Positions 31,482 to 45,046 of a stretch of DNA of 64,000 bases are shown one piece after another. Origin of the DNA: Triticum aestivum (lineage: Eukaryota; Streptophyta; Magnoliopsida; Poales; Poaceae); contig NC_057795.1 in the NCBI RefSeq assembly GCF_018294505.1, forward strand, positions 226,904,826 to 226,968,825, in the 5' to 3' direction. The notes under the pieces are model-generated. The model searched no databases. It was not told where the DNA came from and worked only from the letters and a program-made list of their open reading frames with translations. Every line of letters starts with the position of its first letter. Positions within the stretch are counted from its first letter, which is position 1. Both the position numbers and the translations under genes were made by a program.

Positions 31482-33056
31482 TGTACCACTTTCTTTGTTG
31501 CTGCAGTTTTAGTATCGCCTTTGCTGGCTTGCTTTGCCTACCCCTGTTCTGTGTTCAGTCTTGCCGCGACTTGTTCAGTTCCATCTTCGGATGGTACAGT
31601 TCCTGCAGCTGCTTCCTCATCCAGTTCTCGCTGCGCCACCAACGCTACACTAACCACTTGATTTGTTGCAGCTAAATATAGCAACAATGGCTCTTGTGGT
31701 TTAGGCGCGACTAAGGTGGGAGCGGAAGAAAGCTAGGCTTTCAGGTCTTATAATGCAACTTCTGCTTCTGGGGTCCACTTCATCGGACTTGCCTTCTTCA
31801 AGATTTTCAAGAAAGGCAGTTCACGCTTGACACACTTGGAAATGAACCTACTCAGTGCAGCAATGCATCCAGTTAAACGCCTCACGTCCTGGACAGACTT
31901 GGGCGCTTATATTTTCTCGATTGCTCTGATCTTGTTGGGGTTGGCCCCTATCCCCCATTGGGACACAAAGACACCAAGGAGCTTGCCGGAGGGGACACCA
32001 AACACACACTTCTCAGGGTTTAGCTTCAAACTGATCTTGCGCAAGTTAGCCAAGGTCTCTTCCAAGTTTTGAATAAGTGTCGATCTCTCCTTCGTCTTGA
32101 CCACTATATCATCCATATAAGCTTCCATGTTCCTGTGCAGCTGGGGCTTGAAACCAACCTGTACTGCCCTTGCAAAAGTGGATCCGGCGATCTTTAACCC
32201 GAAAGGAATTCTTACAAAGCAGTACATGCCACATGGAGTTATGAACGGGTCTTCTCTTCATCTTCCTTAGCCATAAATATCAGATGGTACACGGAGTACG
32301 GATCCAAGAAGGACAACAGATCACATCTGGACGTGGAATCAACAATCTGATCAATGAGCGGCAGGGGGAAAGTGTCTTTTGGACATGCTTTGTTCAAGTC
32401 CGTGAAATCAATGTAGAGCCTCCATTCTCCATTTTCCTTGCGCATCACCACTGGATTTGCTAACCAAGTCAGATGCAATACTCCTCTGACAAAACCATCT
32501 GCTTCAAGCTTCTTGATTTCCTCGGCAATAAGCTACTACCGCTCTACAGCTTGCTTTCTGACCTTCCGCTTGATGGGCTGAGCATGAGGACATACAACAA
32601 GGTCATGTTCAATTACCTCCCTCGGAACACTGGGGATGTCGGATGGCTGCCAAGCAAACACATCGATCTTTGCCCGCAGGAAGGCAACGAGCACACTTTC
32701 GTATTTGTCATCAAGGGTGGTGCTCATGGTGAAGGTACCGTCAGCGCCATCCTGTCTTGTCGAGACCTTCTTCACAGCAGGTGAAGCAATGTTGGGTCTC
32801 TTGCTAGTGGACCTCTCCAGCAGGTCATCATCAGTTACATCGCACTCCGAAGAGGCGCGCTTCCCGGAGTCCCTGCCGGCATCTCTGCTAGCCTTCTTTC
32901 CCTTCTTTGTTTCCTTGGCGGGAGCTGGGGCTACAACTGCCTCGGCTGCTACCGCGTCTCCATACATCTTGTCTACACATATGATCGCATCTTCCTTATG
33001 TGATGGGACGGAAATGATGCCCATTGGCCCTGGCATCTTCAAGGTGTTGTAGGCAT
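31482..33056 (-). pseudogene. Gypsy G1 pol fragment, linker and reverse transcriptase
   Basis: Minus-strand frames contain the Tat-like linker (FAWQPSDIPSVPREVIEH), RT motifs NGEWRLYIDFTDLNKACPKD, DLLSFLDPYSVYHLIF, CFVRIPFGLKIAGSTFARA and the catalytic AYMDDIVVKT at about 32,116-32,145, then the connection region up to Copia C. The frame is broken by two adjacent TAG codons near 32,533-32,538 and by a shift at about 32,243. It is cut by CACTA1 at 33,057. It is inactive. Confidence 0.85.
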
Positions 33057-33519
33057 CACTACAAAGAAAATACACTTCCCTGATGATACGTGTTTGTCAC
33101 AGTAGGTCACATTTTCTGTCATGCATGTACATCCATGACGATTTTATGATAGAATGAAGATAGTCGTACATGTGCTGTCGTAGAAGTGTTCCATGACATT
33201 ACCAAAATTATCATCACGGAAGTGTCCACTTCCATGACAATAAATCGCGCGTCATAGAAGTGCTTTCGTCAAGGGTGACCAACACGTGGCATCCATTGTA
33301 AGGAGATGTCGTTAAGCTATCGGGTCTGCTTTTGGATCCGATAACCCGCTAACAGCCACGACCAATGCCGATTTTCCACGTGTAAACTTCTCATTGGCCG
33401 AAGGAACCACGTGTCAGCTCCGCGTTGGCACAGGTGTCACTCATTCAATGGGCGAGATGCGCCTATGATATGTTGACACGTGGACCGGCCAAAAAGTGGC
33501 CCATAAATATTAAATGGGC

Positions 33520-33725
33520 CGGCCCAACTAAAGGCCCACAAGATTTTGTGGACCATAATGGGCCGGCCCAGCTAAAGGCCCACAAGATTTTGCAGACCAT
33601 AATGGGCCGGCCCACCTAAAGGCCCACAAGATTTAGCGGACCATAATGGGCCAGCCCAGCTAAAGGCCCATGAGATTTCGCCGACCATAATGGGCTGGCC
33701 TAGCTAAAGGCACAAAAGATTTTTA
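33520..33725 (+). repeat. 44-bp subterminal tandem repeat of CACTA1
   Basis: About four and a half units of GGCCCACAAGATTTTG…GACCATAATGGGCC repeat with a 44-bp period (GGCCCACA at 33,533 and 33,577, and so on). More diverged GGCCCAT/GGCCCGTTAA words continue to about 34,330. Such subterminal repeats bind the accessory transposase in En/Spm-type elements. Confidence 0.8.
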
Positions 33726-34330
33726 GGACACTAGTGGGCCGACCCATTAACAGGTTGCCATGTTTTGGACCAAATACCGGCCCATATTTGATCCGGTCCA
33801 TTAACACTTTGCCATGTTCCAGGCCTAATAAAGGCCCATATGAGATCCGGCCCGTTAAAAGCCTACCATGTTCTGGGCCAAATTACGTCCCAGATCAGAT
33901 CCGTCCCATTAAGTGGCTTTGGGCTAAATTATGGCCCATATCAGATTCGGCCCGTTAATTAGACACTATGCTTTTGGGCCCACTTGCTAAAGGACCATTT
34001 CGTAATTTGGCCTGATATTAGTTTCGTCCTGTTAAAGGCCCGTTTAACATTTCGGCCTATTAAAAGCCCGTCATATAGTTGGGCCTAACTATGGCCCAGT
34101 TTGCATCCGGCCTGCTCACAGCCGATAATCTGATTCGGCCAAACAAGGACAGAGACAATTTTGGCCTGTTAACGGCCCTTGATGTGATTGGCACAATCAT
34201 GGGCCGGGGTCTATTTCGGCCTACTGGCGGCTCGTGAGTTGTTCTGCACGTTTCAGGCCCAACCTAGTTTTCAGCCTCCTAAAAGCCATTGAGTTTTCTT
34301 GAGAAAATAGGGCCAGCGGTTTACTCGGCC

Positions 34331-34721
34331 TATTAAAGGGCCGAATCTACTAGTGGGCAAGTTTATATTTAGGCATGTTCATGGACCAAGATGACAGGGC
34401 CCATGATGCGGATCATACATAGTGATTTGCATGACGGCTCGATTATGTACCGTAATTTTATGGTTTGGCTAGTTTACTCCGAAGATAGGATATATATATA
34501 TATATAGTAATATAACTGCAGCATCATGAATAAGAAAAAACCTAGACTATACAATAAAGAAATTACGGCATATTACATCCACTAGGCATCAAAGTTCGCC
34601 ACTATGATAATAAAGCACAAGCAGACAGCAGATTACATACACTGGGCATCAAACATTGCCACTAGTGCAAATAAACACGCCGACAAAATAATATACAAAA
34701 CCGACAGCACTTCAATAGAGT
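34331..34721. other. Non-coding stretch of CACTA1 with (TA)n
   Basis: Between the subterminal repeats and the terminal exon no frame is seen. A (TA)n run lies at about 34,490-34,506. Confidence 0.5.
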
Positions 34722-36786
34722 TCAAGAAAGGTTAGCCCTGCTCGGGAGCTGCAGCGCAAGCAGCTGAGCAAGCTGATGAGACTGCGCTTGTTTGACACTT
34801 ATATCCTCCTCACTCTGAAAGATAAACAAGCAGACAAATGACATGTTTTGCACATATAAGTATCAGTGCTGACAATTCATCACATTTCTTACCGACGAAT
34901 AAAGTGACACAATTTAAAATAGCATTAACACAATATGGTATTGTTCATGTTAAGACATGGCAGGAAATGACATTGTGAAGGAGTTGGCAGCTTCACGACA
35001 CCACTGGATTACTGATCAAGAACTCATAATTATCAATGGTTAGTGTGTTGTCAATTTATCCCATTTCAGATTGGCAAATAAAGAGACGGTTTAAATAATA
35101 GTGGAATGATATGACATTGTTTATAGTTAAGACATTGCAGAATATGACATTGTGCTGTAGTTGGTAGGTTCACCACACCACTGGATTACGGATCAAGAAC
35201 AGAAGCATAAATGTAGTGCAAAAGAAGGTCACTTGCTCTGTATAGTTTAATTTACATGGTATGAAGAAGGAACTTGGTTGTACAACTGAAAACTTAAATT
35301 GAGAAGTAATAACTTTTGTTTATGAACTACATAATAAACTTTAAACATGCAATTTGAGGCAAACACCAAAAATAAACAGTTGTTGCAGTCATGCCTAACC
35401 AAATATACACAAGAAAGTTTGAAGGCTTGAGAAGGACAAACTAACATTATTGGTGAAGATAGGCTCTATAAAGCCCTTGTCCATGCTGACGGGGGGCAAT
35501 TCAAGAAGTTTACCACAAAATCTTCTTCATAAGCATTGCCTTTATTCTACATTTTGTTAAGAGTAAATATAGATGTGATAATATAAGAAAGAATGGAGAA
35601 TACTTAATATAAGATGAAGAGTGATGCTACATAACCAAATAGCTATAAATGTAAGTATAGCAATACAGGCAAAAGGTACAGCCAAGAGCAATGCAGAGCT
35701 AAATTTCTTCAGTACCATCGGTGTTATCCAACCTTATGGTAAGAGTAAATATAGATCTGTTGTGTAGAAAATGGAGGGCAAAGGAAAATAAGCTACAGAG
35801 TGATGGTACATGAACAACTACCTGTCAATATAAGTACACTGATAAAGGACCATAGGTACCTACAAGAATAATGCGGAGCTAAAAATTTTCATTAGCATTG
35901 GATAAATTCTACACTAATGTAACCATTCATACAGATCATATAATTTGGAGTGAACAATTGATAAGCAAGCTATCATGCATACTCCTGTCACATAATGAAC
36001 CAGGTATGTATGCAAGTACAGTGATACAGGACAACAGGTACTAACAAGAGCAAAGCAGCGGGCAGCATATTTGCAATATCCTGTCATTCCTTTCAAACCA
36101 GAATTCTTCTTCGAGCAGATTTCCTGCAAAAAAGATCCGTAAGGCACATGCGGAAAAGTATAAGTTCAAATTATCATGTGATATCATAGACAGTACCTCA
36201 TTCGGGGAAAGAGACCAGTGCATAATTTTTTTCCATTCAATGTGTTCTAAATTTAGCACAAGAGACTTCACTGGAAATTCGTTTACGGACTTGCCATCAA
36301 AGTGTGATTTCCTCAGGTAACACCGATACTGCTGCAATGCTTCCTTGAAAAGCACAAGCAAGCTTTGCTCGTCATGACTATCCAGATTGACCCTCGCCTA
36401 CTTACAACAATGTAATGTAAATTATTGATGTGTTCAATCAGTAGAAAACAGGAAAATAATCACCATGAATAATAGCACTTAGACGTAAGTGGGACAGGAA
36501 GATGTGAAAATGGTGTTTGTCTTCACTATAATCTTCCCAAGATGGGAATAAATGCACGTAGTCCCTAAGAACATTGAAAGCATTTTCTTTTGAACTGGGA
36601 ATAAATGGAATGGGGTTCCAATCTATAGGAATTGGTTGTCTCTGCAGTTGGGATAGGTCTTCGGCTGGTGGACTTGCTGTACTTTTTGCTGGAGTGGGAT
36701 TTTTCTATGGTACGGCTGGTGCTATGGCAACTGAAATCGGCATACCTTTCGATGGAGTGCAAGTCCTGTGTGGTGGGCCTAGTGGT

Positions 36787-38320
36787 TGATAACCCACAAG
36801 TGTAGGGGATAATTGTAGCCTCTTTCGATAAGTAAGAGTGTCGAACCCAACGAGGAGCTAAAGGTAGAACAAATATTCTGTCAAGTCCTATCTGCCACTG
36901 ATACGACTCTACGCACGCTTAGTGTTCGCTTTACCTAGAACAAGTATGAAACTAGAAGTACTTTGTAGGTGTTGGTGGATAGGTTTGCAAAATAATAAAG
37001 AGCACGCAAATATAAACTAGGGGCTGTTTAGATAAAGAAGCAATAAAGTAAATATAGCGAGTGTGGAGAAGTGGTGGTAGGAGTTGTGAAATTGTCCCTA
37101 AGCAACTGACTACCTTACTAGACTGATAATCACTACTGCAATTTTATTTGGGGGAGACGCATAAGCTAACATACTTTCTCTTTTTGGATCATATGCACTC
37201 TAGCAAGCATCCACAACTACTAAAGATCATTAAGGTAAAACCCAACCACAACATTAAAGTATCAAGTTCTCTTTATCCCATACGCAAACAACCTACTTAC
37301 TCGGGTCTGTGCTTCTGTCACTCACGCCACTCACCATAAGCAAATTATGAACATATTGCAAACCCTACAGCGGGGAGCCCTCACGCTTGTGCGACACGGA
37401 GAGCACCATAGGACAGCACCAATAATAAAACATGCAACTCGAACCAATCATAGCAATTCATCAATCACCGGTAGGACAAGGAAAATCTACTCAAACATCA
37501 TAGGATTGCAACACATCATTGGATAATAATATGAAGCATAAAGCACCATGTTAAAGTAGAGGGTACAGCGGGTTGCGGGAGAGTGGACCGCTGGATATAG
37601 ATGGGGGAAGGTGATGGAGATGTTGGTGAAGATGATGGAGGTGTTGGTGAAGATCGCGGTGATGATGATGGCCCCCGGCAGCGCTCCGGCGCCATTGGAA
37701 GCAAGGGGAGAGAGCCCCCCTTCTTCTTATTCTTCCTTGACCTCCTCCCTAGATGGGAGAAGGGTTTCCCCTCTGGTCCTTGGATCCCATGGCTTGGGAG
37801 GGGCGAGAGCCCCTCCGAGATTGGATCTATCTCTCTATCTCTCTCTGTTTCTGCGTTCCCAGATCCTTCCCGTTCACCATTTCTTTTATATCCGGAGATT
37901 CGTAACTCCGATTGGGGTGAATCTTTCGCCCAGATTTTTCTCATAAAATTAGCTTTCTTGCGGCAAAAGAAGAGCTTCAACCGCCTTACGGGGTGCACAC
38001 GAGAGTCCAGGGCGTGCCTGCCCCCCTGGGTGGCGCCCCCTATCTCGTGGCCCCCTCGGGCACCGTCTCGCGTTGATTCCTCCTCCCAAAAATCACAAAT
38101 ATTCCAAAATAATTCTCCGTCCGTTTTTATCCCGTTTGGACTCCGTTTGATATTGGGTTTCTTCGAAACATAAAACATGCAACAAACAGGACCTGGCACT
38201 GGGCACTGGATCAATATGTTAGTCCCAAAAAATAGTATAAAAAGTTGCCAAAAGTATATGAAAGTTGAATAATATTGGCATGGAACAATCAAAAAATATA
38301 GATACGACGGAGACGTATCA
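36787..38320 (-). repeat. 3' LTR of F
   Basis: It matches 46,510-48,067 along its length. A minus-strand ATATAAAAG at 37,883-37,891 is a TATA candidate. The GC-rich segment at 37,600-37,760 has a short (CTT) run that is expanded in the other LTR. Confidence 0.92.
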
Positions 38321-38965
38321 GCATCCCCAAGCTTAATTCCTGCTCGTCCTCGAGTAGGTAAATGATAAAAAAGATAATTTTTTATGTGGAATGCTACCTA
38401 GCATAATCTTGATCATATGTCTAATCACGGCATGAATATTAAGACATGAGTGATTCAGAGCAACAGTCTACCATTTGACATAAAAATGATAATACTTCGA
38501 GCGTACTAATAAAGCAACCATGTCTTTTCAAAACAACATGGCCAAAGCAAGCTTATCCCTACAAAATCATATAGTTTGGCTATGCTCATTTTCATCACAC
38601 AAAATGCACCCATCATGCACAACCCCGATGACAAGACGAGCAATTGGTTCATACTTTTTAACGCGCTTCAGCGTTTTCAACCCTCACGCAATACATGACC
38701 GCAAGCCGTGGATATAGCACTATAGGTGGAATAGAATATGATAACGGAGGTTTATGTGGAGAAGACAAAAAGTGAGAAAGTCTCACATTGACGTGGCTAA
38801 TCAACGGGCTATGGAGATGCCCATCAATTGATGTCAGTGCGAGGAGTAGGGATTGCCATGCAACGGATGCACTAAGAGCTATAAGTGTATGAAAGCTCAA
38901 ACTGAAACTAAGTGGGTGTGCATCCAACTTGCTTGCTCATGAATACCTAGGGCATTTGAGGAAGC
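38321..38965. other. Purine tract and non-coding interior of F, left part
   Basis: It begins GCATCCCCAAGCTTAATTCC, the same purine tract as in E, read on the minus strand as AAGCTTGGGGATGC. No gene is seen up to the insertion of H. Confidence 0.6.
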
Positions 38966-40042
38966 CCATCTATGACAGCCTGGTTTTGCCCTCTTTTTCT
39001 TTGCCTGGTTTTCAGTTGAGTTAGTTTTGAATTTGGAGTTTTGAATCATTTCATTTGGACTTAACCACTTGGGTACCCCTTGGCTTTCACCCAAGTGCTT
39101 CTTCTCCTTCTCAAACCATCACTTCACCTCTTGATCATCTCAAGATATTTCTTGGAATATTTTTCTTAAATGAAAAATATTCATTTTGCCCTCCAAAACC
39201 CTAGCTAGCACTTTGTGCTCCAAAGCAACCCTAATTTTTCTTGCCCCAAAAATCCTGAGAAAAATCCCAATTATTCTTTGAACCCTAGGGCACCTTTGTG
39301 AGCAAAACATATTTCATCACTCTTTGGAATATTTTGGCTACAGAAAATAATTTCATTTCTGGACAGAAATGGTAGTTTCTACAGCAACTACCATTTTACT
39401 AGCTCCATTGTAGTTGGTTTTTCTTGTGCCTATTTACCTTAGTAAGTGTAAGTAAGCCTCCAAAGTTCAGCCCTTAACTCCTTGCAGTTTGACCACAGTA
39501 AACCTCCAAAGTTACTGTCCAGAAACTTGCTAGCAGTACAAATCCATTTCTACTGCACCTGGAACCAAGCCCAACCGTGGTTACACTCCAAACTACCAAG
39601 GACTACACGACAGGCATCAAGTTAGCGCTTAGGGTGGCCTGATGTCATAGTTCACGCGGTGACCGCGTTCGTCCGGGTGTGCTGGCATGCAAAGCACGCG
39701 CTCTGCGTGCCGCCTAGTGCTCTGTTGAGCTCGGGCTCGCTGCCCAGCCTGCCCGAGCATGCCAAACCTCGCCACCATCCCCGTCTCCACTCCCTTAACT
39801 CCCCCCTGGCACTCGCCGACGCCGGAGCTCGCCGCAGCGGGCATGGGCACGGTCTGGCCAATGACACAGTGTGCAGCGCACTGTGCTCGTCGTCTTCTCC
39901 CTTGCCCATGTGCCCATCCAAGCCCGCCAATAGTTCCCGCGTGATCTCCGTCCTCTTCCCCCTCTCTCATTGGTGTCGTTCGTCGCCGGGCGCCGTGGAC
40001 AGGTGTCCTCCAGCAGAGCCCGAACCCCTCTCGCCGCTCTCC

Positions 40043-40049
40043 TATAAAT
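40043..40049 (+). promoter_or_regulatory. TATA box of solo LTR H
   Basis: TATAAAT within CTCTCCTATAAATGCCGCC is followed by a GC-rich leader. It suggests plus-strand transcription reading towards the second half of F. Confidence 0.55.
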
Positions 40050-41926
40050 GCCGCCACCCCCAGCCTCCTCGAGCACCCGCAGCTACTCCCACACCCTCCA
40101 CAAGCCAGTAGGAGCCGCAGCCCGACCGAGCAGGCCGCAAGCTGCCGTCCCCAAGACTGAGCTTGCCGGCGATCCCCTTCGAATTGTCCCCGTAGCTCCA
40201 ACCCCAACCAGGCCAGGGCGACCCTGCCAGGGCCTCCGCCACTCTTCGGTGAAGCCATTCCACCCTGTTGGAGCCCCCGGAGCCGCCCCGAGCCGCCGTC
40301 GTCTTCGTCTCCGGTGACCGCTGCCCTCTGCCCCCGCTGGAGAGGTAGTTTCTGACGCCGTCCGACCACCTCTAGCCACGCTACGGGTACGGGCAGGTGT
40401 GCCATCTTCTTCTCCTTCGACCCCCCTCTCGTTTGGCCCCAAGATCCCTCGCTGCCGGCGTGCACTCCGGTGAAGCTCCGCTTCTCTCTGTTTCGCTCTC
40501 CCCCTCCTTCTAACCTGAGTAGTGGGGCCCGCTAGTCAACCACTCAGTACGCGCGCGAAGCGGTATGAGCGGTGGCGCCCTGGGCTTTTACACCTTCGAC
40601 ATCATCCCCCCCAGTCTGTTTTATTTTTATTTCAAATTCATTTAAATCTAGGAAACTTCAAACAACCATAACTTTTTGTCTATAAGTCCAAATGCATTGA
40701 TTCTTTTTGCATTGTGTTCTTTGTCCAAAAATCTAACAACACCCAAAATATGGGATTTTTCCTTGCTTTCTAGATTTTCTGGTAATTTTCAGAAGGTTTC
40801 TTGATGTTTTCTTTTTGTGGTTTTGTACATTTTCAGAAGAGCAGGCTTGTCTTGAGGATCACCAGGAGGTTTGTGAACCTCATCTGCACTAAGGCAAGCC
40901 ACAACAACATTTTCATAGTGCCACTTCAATATTTGTGATTTTCCTACTTGAATTTATGATTATTCATGCATTTAAATTATTATTATGATAATTATATTAT
41001 GTTAAATGCTTGTCATGTTAAATATGCTTGATTTACAGAAATTTTGAAGTGAATCTTGTTGATAAGCTAACAAGAACTTAGTTATGAGTAATGGTAAAAT
41101 GATATGATCATGGAGATAAATAGTCCGTTAAAGTTATTATTCTTGCATGATGAAAAATGATGAGGTTGCTAGAAATGATTCTGGTTTAAGTGAGGTTAGG
41201 TCTTAACCAGAGAAGTATCATGTTGATGATAGCTCCGTGGGAGTGTAGTTGACTTAGTTATTTTCATGGATATGTGATGCATATGTTGGTGATGCATGGC
41301 ATGGCATTATGACACCGGTTACTTTCACTTTAAGTTGAACCTGATAAATAACTCAACTTGAACATGTTGTTAACCGGGTCATGGTGCCGCTGAAACGAAT
41401 TTCTCCCAGTGCAACCACATTTGCCGGTATGGGACGGCCTTAATGCGTTTCATTGTCGTGCCTCTGGTCGGTGCCTCCATCTAGGGAAGGTTATGGGTGT
41501 GCTGTACCCTGGCCCGGTAAGCAGGCATAACCTTGTGAGCCCGTTGTTAAGTTAAGTTTTTGGTACCGGGTCCCTGAGTGGATCGTGGCCACGACGGTGG
41601 TCGAGGTGTCTTGAAATAGACACGGGGCCACCCAGGACTAGCCCGATGGGGATTGAGTCGGAGTGGCCGGGAGAGTGTCATGACAATGAAGTGGTTTCGT
41701 CGGAATGCCGTTGGTCCACCCAAATGTGAGTGTGAGGCCATGGGTTCCGTAGTGTGGGTCCAGTGTGCTACCTCTGTAGAGTGTATTAATCTATCGATAA
41801 CCAAGTCCACAGTTATGGACACGCTCGAAAGTAGGGTACACCATGGGTCAACAGTTAATAAATTTGCACACTAAGTTTGCACTGAGGATGGTACTAAGGC
41901 CATCGTGTTGAGTTGGCCCAGGTGTG

Positions 41927-42168
41927 GTCGGGCTGTGATCATCGTAAGGATCACGGGCCATGTATTGGTCGGGTTGTGATCGCCGTAAGGATCACGGGCC
42001 ATGTATACGTCGGGTTGTGATTGTCGTAAGGATCACGGGCCATTTATTGGTCGGGTTGTGATCGCCATAAGGATCACGAGCCATGTATTGGTCGGGTTGT
42101 GATCGCTGTAAGGATCACGGGCCATGTATTGGTCGGGTTGTGATCGCCATAAGGATCACGAGTTTGTT
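41927..42168 (+). repeat. 41-bp tandem repeat in solo LTR H
   Basis: Nearly six units of GTCGGGTTGTGATCGCCGTA + AGGATCACGGGCCATGTATTG repeat at exactly 41 bp (starts 41,927, 41,968, 42,009 and so on). GTGATCG and AGGATCAC within each unit are partly complementary. Confidence 0.9.
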
Positions 42169-42717
42169 TTTGAGATCATCACGTTTGTGTTCAAGAAATG
42201 ATCACGTCCGGACGCCAGTCCAAGGGACGAGTAACACTTGAGCATAGTCACATCATGTTGGATATGTTGTTGCATTGTTAATAAATGGTTAAATATCATG
42301 ATATTGTTTCTCATTATGTTTATGCTTGTTGTGAGCTTGCAAGTACATTCAATGTACTGACCTGGCATGTCAAGCCAGATTTCAGGAAAGTCTCGTTGGA
42401 AAGGAGTGTTGTCCGAGTCTAGATCGTGTCCACATCGGTGTCCCTGTGCTATGGAGTCCCGCTATGACGTTGTTCCGCTACCGCGTAGTTGTCATGATCG
42501 AGGCCCCTTTATGTTCACTAAATAATGTACATATTGTTCAGCCGCACCGTGTGTGCAGCTTGGCCTCGCTAACTGTTGTAATATGAACTATGCTCCGCTA
42601 GCATAAATAAAGCGATTTTTTTTCTGTACCAAGTTGTTGTGTGTTGCCAGAAGACAAGGTCTCTGGGCTGGCAATACAAGGTAAACCAGTCGCTCTGAGC
42701 TGGGGTACCACACCATC

Positions 42718-45046
42718 GCTGGAATATACAAGCCAAGTTCTATAATGAAAAATTCCCACTAGTATATGAAAGTGACAATATAGGAGACTCTCTATATGAA
42801 GAACATGGTATTACTCTAAAGCACAAATGTGGTAAAAGGATAGTAACATTGCCCCTTTTTTCCTTTTCTTTTTGCAGGCTTCTTTGGCCCCATTTTTTTA
42901 TTTAGGCTTCTTTGGCCTCTTTTTTCTTTCTTTTTTTTCATGGGGCAATGCTCTATAATGATGATCACCACACTTTTATTTACTTACAACTCAATATTAC
43001 AACTCGATACTAGAACAAAGATATGACTCTATATGAATGCCTCCGGCGGTGTACCAGGACATGCAATGATCTAGCATAGCAAAGATATCAAAAAACGGAC
43101 AAGCCATGAAAACATCATGCTAGCTATCTTACGATCATGCAAGGCAGTATGACAATGAATGCTCAAGTCATGAATATGATGATGATGGAAGTTGCATGGC
43201 AATATATCTCGGAATGGCTATGGAAATGCCATGATAGGTAGGTATGGTGGCTCTTTTGAGGAAGATATAAGGAGGTTTATGTGTGATAGAGTGTATCGTA
43301 TCACAGGGTTTGCATGCACGAGCGAAGTTTGCACCAACTCTCGAGGTGAGAAAGGGCAATGCACGGTACCGAAGAGGCTAGCAACGATGGAAGGGTGAGA
43401 GTGCGTATAATCCATAGACTCACATTAGTCATAAAGAACTCATATACTTATTGCAAAAGTTTATTAGCCCTCGAAGCAAAGTACTACTACGCATGCCCCT
43501 AGGGGGACAGATTGGTAGGAAAAGACCATCGCTCGTCCCTGACCGCCACTCATAAGGAAGACAATCAAAGAAACACCCCATGCTTCAAATTTATCACACA
43601 ACGGTTACCATACGTGCATGCTATGGGACTTGCAAACCTCAACACAAGTGTCTCTATAATCCACAACCACCCACTAGCATGACTCTAATATCACCATCTT
43701 TATATCGCAAAACTATTGCAAGGAATCAAACATATCATATTCAGGGATCTACAAGTTTATGTAGGATTTTATGACTAACCATGTGAATGACCAATTCCTG
43801 TCATCTCTCTAAATAGATATAAGTGAAGCAAGAGAGTTTAATTATTTCTACAAAATATATGCCCACGCTCTAACAAATATAAGTGAAGCAAAAGAGCATT
43901 CTACAAATGGCTATTTTCTATGTGAAGAGAAACACACAATCCAGACTTCAAATGATATAAGTGAAGCACATGAAGCATTCTATAAATCCATACTCAGAAG
44001 ATTTAAGTGAAGTGCAATGAACATTCTATAAATCAACAAAGGACTATCTCATACCAGCATGGTGAATAAAAGAAAAGTGAAAACTAAATGCAAAAGACGC
44101 ACCAAGACTTGCACATATCGCATGAACGAAACGAATCCGAAAACATACCGATACTTGTTGAAGAAAGAGGGGATGCCTTCCGGGGCATCCCAAGCTTAGG
44201 CACTTGAGTCTCCTTGAATATTTACTTGCGGTGCCTTGGGCACCCCCAAGCTTGATCTCTTGCCTCTCTTCCTTTTCCTCATATCGAGACCTCCTCGATC
44301 AAACACTTCATCCACACAAAACTTCAACAGAAAACTCGGTAAGATCCGTTAGTACAATAAAGCAAATCACTACTCTAAGTACTGTAGCAAACCAATTCAT
44401 ATTTTGTTTTTGCATTGTGTCTACTGTAACATAAATTTTTTATGGCTTAATCCACTAATATAAATTGATTGATTCAACAAAACAAGTAAACTATGCATCA
44501 AAAACAGAATCTGTCAAAAACAGAACAGTCTGTAGCAATCTGAACATTCACCATACTTATGGTACCCCAAACATTCTACAAAAATTAGTAAAAATAAACA
44601 ATTTGTACATCAAGACAGTGCAAAAAGAATCAGAACCATTTGACGTTCCAGCAAAAAATGTAAAATTGCGCACTACAGCCAAAGTTTCTGTCCTGCACCG
44701 TACAAACCAAACAAGCATTGTAAACATCCTAAAGGCAAACCTTGGCACATTATTTTTATAATACAATGGAATTTTACAAGGGGATAATTATTTTTGATGA
44801 AAAGTTTCTGTAATTAAGATTCACAAAGTTTCCGTGAACATGAACAAAGTTCAAGGAGCTCTCCCACTTCAACAATGCTTGTCTTTCTCACTTTCACTTC
44901 CCTTTTTGAAAAGTTTTGGGTTCCCCTCTTTTTTTTGTTTTTAGACTATATAAAAGCACTCAACAGAAATAAATGACTCTCTGAAACTTCCGGGTTGTCT
45001 CCCTGGCAATGCTTTCTTTAAAGCCATTAAGCTAGGCATATAGTGT
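42718..45046. other. Non-coding interior of F, right part
   Basis: No convincing gene. The stretch has pyrimidine runs near 42,860-42,950. A purine-tract copy pair at 44,185-44,197 and 44,240-44,253 is preceded by the same GGGGATGCC hairpin as in E (about 44,169-44,191). Confidence 0.55.

Larger units (their letters stand above)
16589..33056 (-). mobile_element. Ty3/Gypsy element G1 remnant, split by Copia C
   Basis: Two coding blocks, 31,482-33,056 (upstream linker, RT, connection) and 16,589-16,879 (RNase H), form one minus-strand pol when C is set aside. The element is truncated by CACTA1 at 33,057 and by Copia B at 16,588. No LTR of G1 is in the window. It is the oldest layer here and the host of the other insertions. 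Confidence 0.8.
38971..42712 (+). mobile_element. Solo LTR H (chromovirus-like), inserted in F
   Basis: A 3.74-kb segment begins TATGACAGCCTGG and ends GGGGTACCACA and is flanked by CCATC (38,966-38,970 and 42,713-42,717). The first dinucleotide TA is probably a G-to-A change of TG. It has no PBS, coding region or second LTR, so it is a solo LTR left by recombination. The layout (AT-rich start, GC-rich 39.6-40.5 kb with TATAAAT at 40,043-40,049, AT-rich tail) is that of a long Gypsy LTR in plus orientation. Confidence 0.72.

Noticed and set aside
37601..38292. Long frames on both strands in the F LTRs
   Set aside because: LTR sequence with GC-rich and trinucleotide-rich parts; the two LTR copies differ by shifts, so no protein is kept.
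39629..40465. 278-residue minus-strand frame in solo LTR H
   Set aside because: It sits opposite the GC-rich leader of the LTR, is Gly/Arg/Ala-rich without motifs, and runs against the presumed TATA direction.
41927..42168. CRISPR-like array of 41-bp units
   Set aside because: The units are head-to-tail with no unique spacers, in a plant LTR; it is a minisatellite.
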